A DNA stretch of 64,000 bases from Pseudomonas frederiksbergensis (GCF_003732665.1 NZ_MOBP01000022.1:235585-299584); one strand, 5' to 3'. Positions 34,511 to 43,165 are shown, counted from the stretch's first letter. Notes: generated by a model not told the origin, from the letters alone. Made by a program: numbers and translations.

Positions 34511-34549
34511 GGCGCGGCTGCATGCCAGGCATGCAGCCAACGCGGGGGA

Positions 34550-35701
34550 TCAGCGCACGGTATCAATCATCTCGGCGATGGTCGTCAGCACATCTTTACC
34601 CAACTGCTTGGAGCGCTTGCCCGACCAGCCGGTGAGTGCATTCGGCGCGTCGTTGTTGTCCTTGAACGGCATCTCCAGGGTCAGCGACAGGCAATCAAAC
34701 TTCTGGCCAACGCTGTTGCAGGCCAGGGTCATGTTGGCCTTGCCCGGCAAATCACGGGTGTAGCCGTGCTTGGTTTGGAAGTCCTTGGTCAGGTGCTTCA
34801 AGTGATCACGGAAGTGAGTTTCAAGCTTCTCGAGCCGCGGCGTATACCCCGGATTGCCTTCGCAACCGGCGGTGAACACGTAGGGGATTTCTTCATCGCC
34901 GTGGATATCGAGGAACAAATCGACGCCGTATTTTTCCATCTGCTGCTGGACAAAAAAGACTTCCGGGCTGATTTCCTGGCTGGCGCTCTGCCAGGCGCGA
35001 TTGAGGTCCTGGCCCATTGCGTTGGTGCGCAGGTGACCGTGGAAGGCACCATCCGGGTTCATGTTCGGCACCAGGTAGAGGTCGGCGCTGGCCAGGAGTT
35101 TATTCAGTACAGGGTCGTCATGCTTTTCCAGGCGTTCGATCACGCCTTCCATGAACCACTCGGCCATGTGCTCGCCCGGATGCTGTTGCGCGATGATCCA
35201 GACCTTGCGCTGACCTTCGGCGCCCGTGCCTTTGCGCAGCAATTGAATGTCGCGACCTTCGGCACTTTTGCCGGTGGCCAGCAACTCGGTGCCGGCCTTG
35301 GTCAGCGCCTGTTCGATCAGCCAGTCATGGCGACCGCGGCTGTAGGGTTCGAAGTAGGCAAACCAGGCGTGGGTAGCGGTGGCTTCGAGGCTGAAGCGCA
35401 GGCAGTCGCCTTCGAAAATGGTCGGTACGCGGAACCAGTTGACGTGATCGTAGGACGCCACGGCCTGATAACCGTCCCAGGCTTTGTTGTACGAGGATTT
35501 GCTGGCGTTGTTCAGGCGAAACCAATGCTCTTGACCGACATGCAGACCGCTGGCCTTGAAGTGGAACCACTGGAAATGCTGGCTGCGGGTATCTGGTTTG
35601 ATCGCCAGCAAGGCTTGCAACGGATTGCTGATGTCCAGCACTTCAATGTTGCCGCTGTCGAAATTGGCACTGATGTCGAAAGAGGATTTAGCCACGGTCA
35701 T
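34550..35701 (-). CDS. M14-family zinc carboxypeptidase, cytosolic carboxypeptidase-like
   Basis: The 383-residue protein has an N-terminal beta-sandwich (FDSGNIEVLDI, WFHFKASGLHVGQEHWFRLNN) and a carboxypeptidase domain with zinc ligands in QQHPGEHMAEW (His, Glu) and FLDIHGDEEIPY (His) and the catalytic glutamate in LSLTLEMPFKDN. It resembles eukaryotic cytosolic carboxypeptidases (AGBL/Nna1) and their bacterial homologues. No signal peptide is visible, so it should act in the cytoplasm. Substrate in bacteria is unclear. It has no operon partner. Confidence 0.9.
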   Translation of the reverse strand: MTVAKSSFDISANFDSGNIEVLDISNPLQALLAIKPDTRSQHFQWFHFKASGLHVGQEHWFRLNNASKSSYNKAWDGYQAVASYDHVNWFRVPTIFEGDCLRFSLEATATHAWFAYFEPYSRGRHDWLIEQALTKAGTELLATGKSAEGRDIQLLRKGTGAEGQRKVWIIAQQHPGEHMAEWFMEGVIERLEKHDDPVLNKLLASADLYLVPNMNPDGAFHGHLRTNAMGQDLNRAWQSASQEISPEVFFVQQQMEKYGVDLFLDIHGDEEIPYVFTAGCEGNPGYTPRLEKLETHFRDHLKHLTKDFQTKHGYTRDLPGKANMTLACNSVGQKFDCLSLTLEMPFKDNNDAPNALTGWSGKRSKQLGKDVLTTIAEMIDTVR

Positions 35702-35976
35702 AGTCGGTTCCTGATTATGATTTTATGGCTGCTACTTTACACGCAAGGCGGGGATGAATCGGCGGAAAATTACGGGGTGACGCGGGGGGCGTCCTCCTTG
35801 ACGCCGAAGCAGCTTAGAGACTGTGTGATTGATTCTCAAGTGCTATTTTGGATTAGTTTGGCCCAATGTGGACGGGGTTCTCTTGCCATCAGATATTCTT
35901 TTGATATCATGCCGGCCATTGAATTCGCTGCACCTACAGTCTTCATTAGCCTGAAGCCAAAGCCAGAATAACTGGC
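35702..35976. other. Intergenic stretch with no supported gene
   Basis: Between the carboxypeptidase start and the PrrF terminator there is an AT-richer stretch with no ORF having family features. A 20-codon open frame ending at 35971 has no support. Confidence 0.5.
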
Positions 35977-36090
35977 AAAAAAAGACCCGGCAAAAAGCCG
36001 GGTCAAAAACCGTGATTAGCCTGATGAGGAGATAGTCCAGGAGACCGACCTAAGGTCCTCTGGTCCATCGACTGATCTCGCGACCAGCTG
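35977..36090 (-). ncRNA. prrF: PrrF iron-responsive small RNA
   Basis: The minus strand reads CTGGTCGCGAGATCAGTC near 36088-36071 and TATCTCCTCATCAGGCTAAT further on, as remembered for Pseudomonas PrrF RNAs. It ends in a strong hairpin (GACCCGGC, loop AAAAA, GCCGGGTC at 35984-36004) followed by seven T. PrrF RNAs, made when iron is scarce, pair with mRNAs of iron-containing enzymes (such as succinate dehydrogenase and SodB) to save iron. A Fur box and a promoter lie immediately upstream. Only one copy is seen here; P. aeruginosa has two in tandem, while others carry two at separate loci. Ends are predicted from promoter and terminator positions. Confidence 0.9.
35984..36004 (-). terminator. 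Rho-independent terminator of prrF
   Basis: Perfect 8-bp stem with a 5-base loop followed on the minus strand by T7 (35983-35977). Confidence 0.9.
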
Positions 36091-36092
36091 CA

Positions 36093-36124
36093 TGCAATAA
36101 TAATCATTCTCGTTTGCAAGTCAA
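36093..36124 (-). promoter_or_regulatory. prrF promoter overlapped by Fur box
   Basis: Minus-strand promoter TTGACT-N16-TATTAT (36124-36097). The interval 36093-36111 matches the Fur consensus (GATAATGATAATCATTATC) at 14 of 19 positions, so Fur-iron would block transcription. Confidence 0.8.
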
Positions 36125-36180
36125 ATGATTTTATCTGCCCGATTGGAAAATTCTTTCCCGTCCTCCCCGAAAAATCCGTC

Positions 36181-36522
36181 TCAGTCGTTCTGATCGCCAT
36201 CCAGGGATCGGTCGACCATCGCCTGCGCCATATCAATCATGTGCACCACCGAAAACGCCAGCGCCCGTTTTGCGCCTTGCTGATTGTCGGCGGCTTCCTG
36301 GGCGGTGGCGGCGGCACAGCGCAGCAGGTCGGAGGCGTGCACCAGCGCCTCTTCGCTGCTGACGTTGCGATTGACATCGAAAAAGCGCGACTGGACTTCC
36401 ACTTCTGAAACAGTTGGTTTCAAGTAATAGTCCAGCGCCCGCTGCGCGGCGGCACAGCCTTTTGGCGAGGTGAAGGTGGTGTCGAATTGCATGTCTGGCA
36501 CGTCGTGGCTGGGGTTGGTCAT
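36181..36522 (-). CDS. Small hypothetical protein, Pseudomonas-specific DUF (DUF6124-like)
   Basis: The 113-residue product is helical and hydrophilic, with AAQRALDYYLKP in the middle and ALVHASDLLRCAAATAQEAADNQQGAKRALAFSVVHMIDMAQAMVDRSLD at the end. This arrangement (RALDyYL, then F-V, then HAS-LL) resembles a family of short Pseudomonas proteins of unknown function that I recall as DUF6124/DUF3077; the family name needs confirmation. ATG at 36522 has GGAG 12 bases upstream; a GTG at 36561 would add 13 residues. It is upstream of prrF on the same strand. No function is proposed. Confidence 0.7.
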   Translation of the reverse strand: MTNPSHDVPDMQFDTTFTSPKGCAAAQRALDYYLKPTVSEVEVQSRFFDVNRNVSSEEALVHASDLLRCAAATAQEAADNQQGAKRALAFSVVHMIDMAQAMVDRSLDGDQND

Positions 36523-36576
36523 GATATTGGTGAACTCCGTGATTGATTCAGATCCGTTCACCCATCCTAGTACTTA

Positions 36577-36609
36577 CTGTATTTGTGACCAGAATTTAAA
36601 TACTACAAT
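36577..36609 (+). promoter_or_regulatory. Promoter region of the S24 repressor with LexA-like box and inverted repeat
   Basis: A -10-like TACAAT (36604-36609) follows the inverted repeat GTATTT-N13-AAATAC (36579-36603). CTGTATTTGTGACCAG (36577-36592) fits the LexA-box frame CTG-N10-CAG. Autorepression and SOS control are both possible. Confidence 0.45.
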
Positions 36610-36651
36610 TTGTGTTTTGATGGCCGGAGGCGCCCACGTATCGTGCCGCAC

Positions 36652-37302
36652 ATGGATAAATGGATTGAATTGGTCAAGGCCAAAATGAGTGAACTCAAAA
36701 TCACTCAAGACGAACTCGCAGATCGCCTCGGGATGTCCCAGGGCGGCGTCGGCCACTGGCTGAACAAACGCCGCGACCCTGGCATCGTCAACATGAACCG
36801 CGTGTTGAAGGCGCTGGGCATGGACTTTCTCGAAGTGGCGCTGGTGATCCGCGAACCGCTCATTCTGGAAGAGGAGGAGATGCCGCTTGCGCTCAAGTAC
36901 AACCCGTACTTCCGCTACCCGGTCAGTGACTGGAAGGAGCCGGCGCAACTGCGCGATGGCGAGCTGACGGTGTATCGCAAGGAGGAACGCTACGAGCTGA
37001 CCGACTACCACGCCCAGGGCCCGGCCTTCTGGCTGAGTGTGGTGGGCGACGCGATGACCGCTCCCACCGGCATCAGCATTGCCGAGGGCATGATGATCCT
37101 GGTGGACCCGGCCATTGTGCCGGAGCCCGGAAAACTGGTGATCGCCCAGTGGCCGGACAGCGCCGAGGCGACCTTTCGCAAACTGATCGAAGAGGGCGGG
37201 CAGCGTTACCTGGTCCCGCTGAATCCGACCTATCCGAAAGCCCTTTTCACCGAGGAGTGCCGAATTATCGGCGTGGTGGTTCAGGCAACCGCCAAATTCT
37301 AA
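36652..37302 (+). CDS. XRE-S24 (CI/PrtR-like) repressor with serine-to-alanine at the nucleophile
   Basis: The 216-residue protein has an N-terminal helix-turn-helix (MSELKITQDELADRLGMSQGGVGHWLNKRRDPGIVNMNRVLKALGM, about residues 12-57) and an S24/LexA-type C-terminal domain. It resembles PrtR, the pyocin-gene repressor of P. aeruginosa. In the nucleophile motif, normally GDSM, the sequence reads VVGDAMTAPTG with Ala134 (codon GCG). The general-base lysine appears kept (EATFRKL, Lys177). Without the serine, RecA-stimulated self-cleavage should not be possible, so this may be a constitutive repressor or act in trans with another protein. GGAGG lies 12 bases before a GTG at 36643, an alternative start. 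No tailocin genes adjoin it. Confidence 0.87.
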   Translation: MDKWIELVKAKMSELKITQDELADRLGMSQGGVGHWLNKRRDPGIVNMNRVLKALGMDFLEVALVIREPLILEEEEMPLALKYNPYFRYPVSDWKEPAQLRDGELTVYRKEERYELTDYHAQGPAFWLSVVGDAMTAPTGISIAEGMMILVDPAIVPEPGKLVIAQWPDSAEATFRKLIEEGGQRYLVPLNPTYPKALFTEECRIIGVVVQATAKF

Positions 37303-37305
37303 TCA

Positions 37306-37335
37306 GATCGGTCCTCGCAATGCGTAGGACCGATC
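37306..37335. terminator. Hairpin between convergent S24 repressor and liuD genes
   Basis: A perfect 10-bp stem, GATCGGTCCT/AGGACCGATC, with a 10-base loop lies in the 39-base gap between convergent genes. No long T run follows, so it may act in either direction with moderate strength. Confidence 0.7.
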
Positions 37336-37341
37336 CTCATT

Positions 37342-39291
37342 TCACGCTTCTTCCAACTCCACCAACGCACTGCCTTCGCTGACCATTTCGCCTTCCTGGC
37401 AATACAGCGCCTTGATCACCCCGGCATGGGGCGCACGAATGCTGTGCTCCATTTTCATCGCCTCCAGCACCACCAGTTGCGCCCCGGCTTCGACCGTTTG
37501 CCCGGCCTCCACCAATACCCGCACGATGCTGCCATTCATGGGCGCAGTCAGGCCGCCCTGATGACTGTGACTGGATTCGACGGCGGCAATCGGGTCGTAG
37601 GTCTCGACCCGACGCAGTTCACCTTCCCATTGCAGGTACAGGCTGTCGCCACGATGGATGGCCCGATGCTGGCGGCGCACGTCGTCGTGCTCGATCAGCA
37701 GGTGTTCGCCCTTGAGTTGCGCGGTGCTTACATTGCCAAGGGTCAATGCGCGATCCTGACCTTCGCAGCTCAAATGCAGCGTGATTTCCTTCGGCAATCC
37801 GGCGCGGAAACCACTGTTGCTGGCCCACGGCGAACTTGGGTCATCCATACGCGACACCGACGGTTGGCCCTGTGCAAACGCCTGGGCCGCCACCTGCCAG
37901 AACCCATCGCTGAGGTCGGCAGGCGCTGGCAGCAGTTGCTCCTGATAACGGGGAATGAACCCGGTATCCAGTTCCGCCGCGGCAAAGGCAGGATGACCGA
38001 TGATGCGGCGCAGGAAGTTGATGTTGGTCTTGAGGCCGCCGATGGCGAATTCATCGAGCATGCTCAACAACCGCAGACGCGCCTGTTCCCGGTCTTCGCC
38101 CCAGGCAATCAGCTTGCCGAGCATCGGGTCATAGAACGGCGAAATTTCATCACCTTCCTCGACACCGCTGTCCACCCGACGGCCAGGCGCTTCGGTCGAT
38201 TCACGATACAAATCCAGTCGCCCGGTAGCCGGCAGGAAATCATTGCCCGGATCTTCGGCGTACAACCGCACTTCAATGGCATGGCCGATCAGCGGCACCT
38301 GCTCCTGAGTCATCGGCAGCGCTTCACCCCGGGCCACGCGGATCTGCCAGGCCACCAAGTCCAGGCCGGTGATGGCTTCGGTGACCGGGTGTTCGACTTG
38401 CAGGCGGGTGTTCATCTCCATGAAGAAGAACTCGCCACGCGAATCCAGCAGAAATTCCACGGTGCCGGCGCCAACATACCCAATCGCCTGGGCCGAACGC
38501 ACCGCCGCTTCACCCATGGCCCGCCGCAGTTCCACACTGAGGCCCGGGGCCGGCGCTTCTTCAACGACTTTCTGGTGTCGGCGCTGGATCGAGCAATCCC
38601 GTTCATTCAAATACAGGCAGTTGCCGTGCTGATCGGCAAACACCTGGATTTCCACGTGGCGCGGCTTGAGCAGGTATTTCTCCACCAGCATCCGCGAATC
38701 GCCGAACGACGATTGCGCTTCACGCTGGGCCGAGGCCAGGGCTTCGGCCAATTGGCTGACGTCCTCGACCACTTTCATGCCTTTGCCGCCGCCACCGGCC
38801 GTGGCCTTGAGCAGCACCGGATAACCGATGCGTTCGCAGGCGTCGCGGAAGGTGTCGAGGTCCTGGGCTTCGCCGTGATAACCCGGCACCAATGGCACGC
38901 CAGCGGTTTCCATCAAAGCTTTGGCCGCGGATTTGCTGCCCATGGCGTCGATGGCCGAGGCGGGCGGGCCGAGGAAAATCAGGCCTGCCGCTTCAATTGC
39001 GCGGGCGAACCCGGCGTTTTCCGAAAGAAAGCCATAGCCCGGATGAATCGCCTGGGCGCCACTGGCCTGGGCGGCGGCGATGATTTTGTCGATTTGCAGG
39101 TAGCTGTCGGCAGCCTTGCTGCCGCCCAGGTCGACGCGGATATCCGCTTCGCGGCTGTGCCGGGCGTCGCGGTCGGTGGCGCTGTGCACGGCGACGGTGG
39201 TCAGGCCCAGGGCTTTGGCGGTGCGCATTACCCGGCAGGCGATTTCGCCGCGGTTGGCCACCAGCAGGGTGGTGAGAACAGGTGCGCTCAT
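37342..39291 (-). CDS. liuD: 3-methylcrotonyl-CoA carboxylase alpha (biotin) subunit
   Basis: LiuD carries the biotin carboxylase and biotin carrier domains of methylcrotonyl-CoA carboxylase in leucine degradation. The 649-residue protein begins LLVANRGEIACRVMRTA (biotin carboxylase N-domain), has the ATP-grasp loop KATAGGGGKGMKVV, the FEMNTRLQVEHPVTE-like FMEMNTRLQVEHPVTE signature and the biotin-attachment motif EAMKMEH at about residues 610-616. ATG at 39291 overlaps the liuC stop (TGATG), so translation is coupled. Last gene of liuABCD. Confidence 0.95.
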   Translation of the reverse strand: MSAPVLTTLLVANRGEIACRVMRTAKALGLTTVAVHSATDRDARHSREADIRVDLGGSKAADSYLQIDKIIAAAQASGAQAIHPGYGFLSENAGFARAIEAAGLIFLGPPASAIDAMGSKSAAKALMETAGVPLVPGYHGEAQDLDTFRDACERIGYPVLLKATAGGGGKGMKVVEDVSQLAEALASAQREAQSSFGDSRMLVEKYLLKPRHVEIQVFADQHGNCLYLNERDCSIQRRHQKVVEEAPAPGLSVELRRAMGEAAVRSAQAIGYVGAGTVEFLLDSRGEFFFMEMNTRLQVEHPVTEAITGLDLVAWQIRVARGEALPMTQEQVPLIGHAIEVRLYAEDPGNDFLPATGRLDLYRESTEAPGRRVDSGVEEGDEISPFYDPMLGKLIAWGEDREQARLRLLSMLDEFAIGGLKTNINFLRRIIGHPAFAAAELDTGFIPRYQEQLLPAPADLSDGFWQVAAQAFAQGQPSVSRMDDPSSPWASNSGFRAGLPKEITLHLSCEGQDRALTLGNVSTAQLKGEHLLIEHDDVRRQHRAIHRGDSLYLQWEGELRRVETYDPIAAVESSHSHQGGLTAPMNGSIVRVLVEAGQTVEAGAQLVVLEAMKMEHSIRAPHAGVIKALYCQEGEMVSEGSALVELEEA

Positions 39292-40103
39292 CAACGGGGC
39301 TCCTTGGTGGTGTCGGCTTGCCAGGTCGGCGGACGTTTTTGCAGAAAGGCGCGCAAGCCTTCCTGGCCTTCAGGGCTGACGCGAATCCGCGCAATGGCGT
39401 TTTCGGTGTAGCGCCGCAGCGCCGGGGTCAGTGCGCCGTGGCCGACTTCGCGCAGCAAGTCCTTGCTGGTACGCATTGCCGCCGGGCTGTTGAGCAGCAG
39501 GTTATCGATCCACTGTTCGACTTTCTGCTCCAGCTCAGCGACCGGATAGCTCTCCGACAACAAGCCAATTTCCCGCGCCCGTTGCCCGCCGAAACGTTCG
39601 GCGGTCAGGGCATAGCGCCGCGCTGCCCGCTCGCCGATGGCCTGCACCACGAACGGACTGATCACCGCTGGCGCCAGGCCGATGCGCACTTCCGACAGGC
39701 AGAATTGCGCGTCATCGGCGCCAATGGCCATGTCGCAGCAACTGATCAATCCCAGTGCGCCGCCATACGCCGCGCCTTGCACCACGGCCAGGGTCGGGAT
39801 TTTCAGCTTGGCGAGGTTGTACATCAACTCTGCCAGTTCCCGGGCGTCGTCGAGGTTGGTGTGGTAATCGAGCTCGGCCGATTGCTGCATCCAGGCCAGG
39901 TCGGCGCCGGCACTGAAATGCTTGCCACGTCCACGCACCAGCAAAAACCGCAGGCTGGCATCGCCCGAGACTTTGTCGAGGGCGAGGATCAGCTCGCGGA
40001 TCATCTCGGCGTTGAACGCGTTGTTCTTGGCTTCACGGCTGAGCCACAGGGTCGCGAAACCCCGTGGGTCGGTCAGCAGTTCGAGGGTGTTGAAGTCGCT
40101 CAT
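39291..40103 (-). CDS. liuC: Methylglutaconyl-CoA (or gamma-carboxygeranoyl-CoA) hydratase
   Basis: LiuC hydrates 3-methylglutaconyl-CoA to 3-hydroxy-3-methylglutaryl-CoA. The 270-residue protein is of the crotonase fold: oxyanion-hole segments RGKHFSAGADLAWMQ and VQGAAYGGALGLISCCDMAIGADDAQFCLSEVRIGLAPAVISPFV. The start at 40103 has GGAGA 9 bases upstream; in-frame codons above it come from the REP element and are not coding. The position between liuB and liuD supports the function. Confidence 0.93.
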   Translation of the reverse strand: MSDFNTLELLTDPRGFATLWLSREAKNNAFNAEMIRELILALDKVSGDASLRFLLVRGRGKHFSAGADLAWMQQSAELDYHTNLDDARELAELMYNLAKLKIPTLAVVQGAAYGGALGLISCCDMAIGADDAQFCLSEVRIGLAPAVISPFVVQAIGERAARRYALTAERFGGQRAREIGLLSESYPVAELEQKVEQWIDNLLLNSPAAMRTSKDLLREVGHGALTPALRRYTENAIARIRVSPEGQEGLRAFLQKRPPTWQADTTKEPR

Positions 40104-40128
40104 ATCTATCCGTCTCCACAACTCTATT

Positions 40129-40218
40129 CTGTAGGAGCGAGGCTTGCCCGCGAAGGAAGCGCCGTGGTGTAACTGTTGCACCGCGTCCAGCCTGTTCGCG
40201 GGCAAGCCTCGCTCCAAC
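40129..40218. repeat. REPIN between liuB and liuC
   Basis: Inverted REP pair of the GTAGGAGCGAGGCTTGCCC subfamily in the liu operon, filling nearly all the gap. Confidence 0.9.
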
Positions 40219-40221
40219 AAA

Positions 40222-41826
40222 TCACATCCGGAACACGCCGAAGCGGCTCGGTTCGATTGGCGCGTTCAGCGACGCGGACAAGGCCAGGGCCAGTACATCC
40301 CGGGTTTGCGCCGGGTCGATGACGCCGTCGTCCCACAGCCGTGCGCTGGAGTAGTAGGGGTGACCCTGCTCTTCGTATTGATCGAGGATCGGCTGCTTGA
40401 TCTCGGCTTCCTGTTCGGCGCTGAAACCCTGGCCACTGCGTTCGGCCTGCTCGCGTTTGACCTGAACCAGCACGCCAGCCGCCTGCTCGGCACCCATCAC
40501 GCCAATACGTGCGTTCGGCCACATCCACAGAAAACGCGGATCGTAGGCCCGCCCGCACATCCCGTAGTTACCCGCGCCGAAGCTGCCGCCGATGATCACG
40601 GTGAATTTCGGCACCTTGGCGCACGCCACGGCAGTCACCAGTTTGGCGCCGTGCTTGGCGATGCCGCCGGCCTCGTATTTCTGGCCGACCATGAACCCGG
40701 TGATGTTCTGCAGGAACAGCAGCGGAATGCCGCGTTGGCAGGCCAGTTCGATAAAGTGCGCGCCTTTCTGCGCGGCCTCGGCGAACAGGATGCCGTTGTT
40801 GGCGAGGATCGCGATCGGGTAGCCGTGCAGGTGGGAAAAGCCGCACACCAATGTAGTCCCGAACAGCGCTTTGAATTCGTCGAATACCGAACCGTCCACC
40901 AATCGCGCAATCACTTCGCGCACGTCGAATGGCTGCTTGGCATCCGCCGAAACCACGCCATACAACTCGTCGCTGCCGTACAGCGGCGCAATCGGTGTGC
41001 GTTGCTGCAATTCGCCGAGCTTGCGCCAGTTGAGGTTGGCGATGCTGCGTCGCGCGATGGCCAAGGCGTGTTCATCGCTCTCGGCGTAATGGTCGGCCAC
41101 CCCGGACACCTTGCAGTGCACGTCGGCCCCGCCCAGGTCTTCAGCGCTGACCACTTCACCGGTCGCGGCTTTCACCAGCGGCGGGCCGGCGAGGAAAATC
41201 GTCGCTTGATTACGGACCATGATCGCTTCGTCAGCCATCGCCGGCACATAAGCACCACCCGCCGTACAAGAACCCATCACCACGGCAATCTGCGGAATAC
41301 CCATGGCGCTCATGTTGGCCTGGTTGAAGAAGATCCGGCCGAAGTGCTCGCGGTCCGGGAACACTTCATCCTGACGCGGCAAGTTGGCGCCGCCGGAGTC
41401 CACCAGGTAGATGCACGGCAAACGGTTTTGCTGGGCGATGGTCTGGGCGCGCAGGTGTTTTTTCACGGTCAGCGGGTAGTACGAACCACCTTTCACCGTA
41501 GCGTCGTTGGCGACGATCATGCATTCGACGCCTTCGACCCGGCCGATGCCAGCGATCACGCCCGCCGCCGGCACCTCTTCGCCGTACACGCCGTAGGCCG
41601 CCAGTTGGCTGATTTCCAGGAACGGTGAGCCCGGATCGAGCAGGCGATTGATCCGCTCGCGGGGCAGCAATTTGCCCCGGGAGGTGTGGCGTTCTTGCGC
41701 CTTCGGGCCGCCACCTTGCTGCACTTGGGCGAGCAGGGTGTGCAGGGCGTCGACCTGGGAGAGCATCGCCGCGCTGTTGGCGGCGAACTCCGCCGAACGG
41801 GGGTTGAGCTGGGTATGCAGAATCAT
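40222..41826 (-). CDS. liuB: 3-methylcrotonyl-CoA carboxylase beta subunit
   Basis: LiuB transfers CO2 from biotin to 3-methylcrotonyl-CoA. The 534-residue carboxyltransferase shows RHTSRGKLLPRERINRLLDPGSPFLEI, PCIYLVDSGGANLPRQDEVFPDREHFGRIFFNQA and, in the C-terminal crotonase half, NNGILF and GGSFGAGNYGMCGRAYDPRFLWMWPNARIGVMG. It pairs with LiuD to form the carboxylase. It lies between liuA and liuC. Confidence 0.95.
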   Translation of the reverse strand: MILHTQLNPRSAEFAANSAAMLSQVDALHTLLAQVQQGGGPKAQERHTSRGKLLPRERINRLLDPGSPFLEISQLAAYGVYGEEVPAAGVIAGIGRVEGVECMIVANDATVKGGSYYPLTVKKHLRAQTIAQQNRLPCIYLVDSGGANLPRQDEVFPDREHFGRIFFNQANMSAMGIPQIAVVMGSCTAGGAYVPAMADEAIMVRNQATIFLAGPPLVKAATGEVVSAEDLGGADVHCKVSGVADHYAESDEHALAIARRSIANLNWRKLGELQQRTPIAPLYGSDELYGVVSADAKQPFDVREVIARLVDGSVFDEFKALFGTTLVCGFSHLHGYPIAILANNGILFAEAAQKGAHFIELACQRGIPLLFLQNITGFMVGQKYEAGGIAKHGAKLVTAVACAKVPKFTVIIGGSFGAGNYGMCGRAYDPRFLWMWPNARIGVMGAEQAAGVLVQVKREQAERSGQGFSAEQEAEIKQPILDQYEEQGHPYYSSARLWDDGVIDPAQTRDVLALALSASLNAPIEPSRFGVFRM

Positions 41827-41839
41827 GGGCTACTCCGTA

Positions 41840-41923
41840 GCAGCTTCGAGTTGCAAGCTACAAGCTACAAGTTGAAGCAAGAGCGCGGTTCTCTTGCAGC
41901 TTGAAACTTGCCGCTTGCCGCTG
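41840..41923. repeat. Imperfect inverted repeat, AGCTTGCAAGCT type
   Basis: Short repeats of CAAGCTACAAGCTACAAG and matching bases on the right arm form an imperfect hairpin with a GCAAGAG/CTCTTGC core. It lies in the liuA-liuB gap. Confidence 0.7.
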
Positions 41924-41930
41924 ACGAAAT

Positions 41931-43094
41931 TTATTTCGTTTCGTTGAACAGTTCGCGACCGATCAGCATGCGACGGATCTCACTGGTGCCGGCGCCGATT
42001 TCGTACAGCTTGGCGTCACGCAGCAGACGACCCGCCGGGAATTCGTTGATGTAGCCGTTGCCGCCGAGAATCTGGATCGCGTCGAGGGCCATTTGCGTGG
42101 CGCGTTCGGCGCTGTAGAGGATCACGCCCGCCGCATCCTTGCGCGTGGTTTCACCGCGTTCGCAGGCCTGGGCCACCGCGTAGAGGTAGGCGCGGCTGGC
42201 GTTGAGTTGGGTGTACATGTCGGCGACTTTGCCCTGGATCAGCTGGAATTCGCCGATGCTCTGGCCGAACTGCTTGCGGTCGTGGATGTACGGCACGATC
42301 AGGTCCATGCACGACTGCATGATCCCGGTCGGGCCACCCGACAGCACGACGCGCTCGTAGTCGAGGCCGCTCATCAGCACTTTCACGCCGCCGTTGAGCA
42401 CGCCGAGGATGTTTTCTTCCGGCACTTCGACGTCATCGAAGAACAGCTCGCAGGTGTTTGAGCCGCGCATGCCGAGCTTGTCGAACTTGTTGCTGCGGCT
42501 GAAGCCTTTGGAATCACGTTCAACGATAAATGCGGTGATGCCATGAGGGCCTTTTTCCAGGTCGGTCTTGGCGTAGATCACGTAGGTGTTAGCGTCGGGG
42601 CCGTTGGTGATCCAGGTTTTGCTGCCATTGAGGACGTAGTGATCGCCACGCTTGTCGGCGCGCAGTTTCATCGACACCACGTCGGAACCGGCATTCGGCT
42701 CGCTCATGGCCAGGGCGCCGATGTGCTCGCCGCTGATCAGTTTGGGCAGGTATTTGGTTTTCTGTTCGTGATTGCCGTTGCGGTTGATCTGGTTCACACA
42801 GAGGTTGGAATGGGCTCCATAGGACAACGCCACCGAGGCCGAGCCACGGCTGATTTCTTCCATGATCACTACGTGCGCCAGGTAGCCCAGGCCCGCGCCG
42901 CCGTACTCTTCCGGCACGGTGACGCCGAGCAGGCCCATGTCACCGAATTTGCGCCACAAGTCCGCAGGGAACAGGTTGTCGATGTCGATCTGAGCCGCGC
43001 GCGGGGCGATCTCCTTGGCGACGAAGGACTGAACCTGATCGCGCAGCATGTCGATGGTTTCACCGAGGGCAAAGTTCAGGGATGGATAGCTCAT
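41931..43094 (-). CDS. liuA: Isovaleryl-CoA dehydrogenase
   Basis: LiuA oxidises isovaleryl-CoA to 3-methylcrotonyl-CoA in leucine degradation. The 387-residue acyl-CoA dehydrogenase has GALAMSEPNAGSDVVSMKLRADKRGDHYVLNGSKTWITNGPDANTYVIYAKTD and the C-terminal RRMLIGRELFNETK typical of isovaleryl-CoA dehydrogenases. The FAD-contact IQILGGNGYINEFPAGRLLRDAKLYEIGAGTSEIRR segment holds the usual binding residues. It is the first gene of liuABCD, with two LiuR-type palindromes upstream (43150-43209). Confidence 0.94.
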   Translation of the reverse strand: MSYPSLNFALGETIDMLRDQVQSFVAKEIAPRAAQIDIDNLFPADLWRKFGDMGLLGVTVPEEYGGAGLGYLAHVVIMEEISRGSASVALSYGAHSNLCVNQINRNGNHEQKTKYLPKLISGEHIGALAMSEPNAGSDVVSMKLRADKRGDHYVLNGSKTWITNGPDANTYVIYAKTDLEKGPHGITAFIVERDSKGFSRSNKFDKLGMRGSNTCELFFDDVEVPEENILGVLNGGVKVLMSGLDYERVVLSGGPTGIMQSCMDLIVPYIHDRKQFGQSIGEFQLIQGKVADMYTQLNASRAYLYAVAQACERGETTRKDAAGVILYSAERATQMALDAIQILGGNGYINEFPAGRLLRDAKLYEIGAGTSEIRRMLIGRELFNETK

Positions 43095-43149
43095 GGGTCA
43101 CCTTTTGGCTTTTTTGTAGGGTAGGGAGGGCAGTGATCCGGCTCTCACC

Positions 43150-43165
43150 TTTACGTTAACGTAAG
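43150..43165. promoter_or_regulatory. LiuR-type operator 1
   Basis: TTTACGTTAACGTAAG contains a perfect 14-base palindrome, TTACGTTAACGTAA, upstream of liuA. A MerR-type regulator of this operon is expected to bind such a site. Confidence 0.72.

Noticed and set aside
35911..35971. A 20-codon open frame before prrF
   Set aside because: No ribosome site, no homology evident, and length is within chance expectation.
36652..37302. Start of an R-type tailocin or prophage region
   Set aside because: The PrtR-like repressor is followed immediately by the liu cluster; no phage-like genes were seen on either side.
37426..39411. A 661-codon antisense frame over liuD
   Set aside because: The opposite strand encodes a complete biotin carboxylase; the antisense product has no family features.
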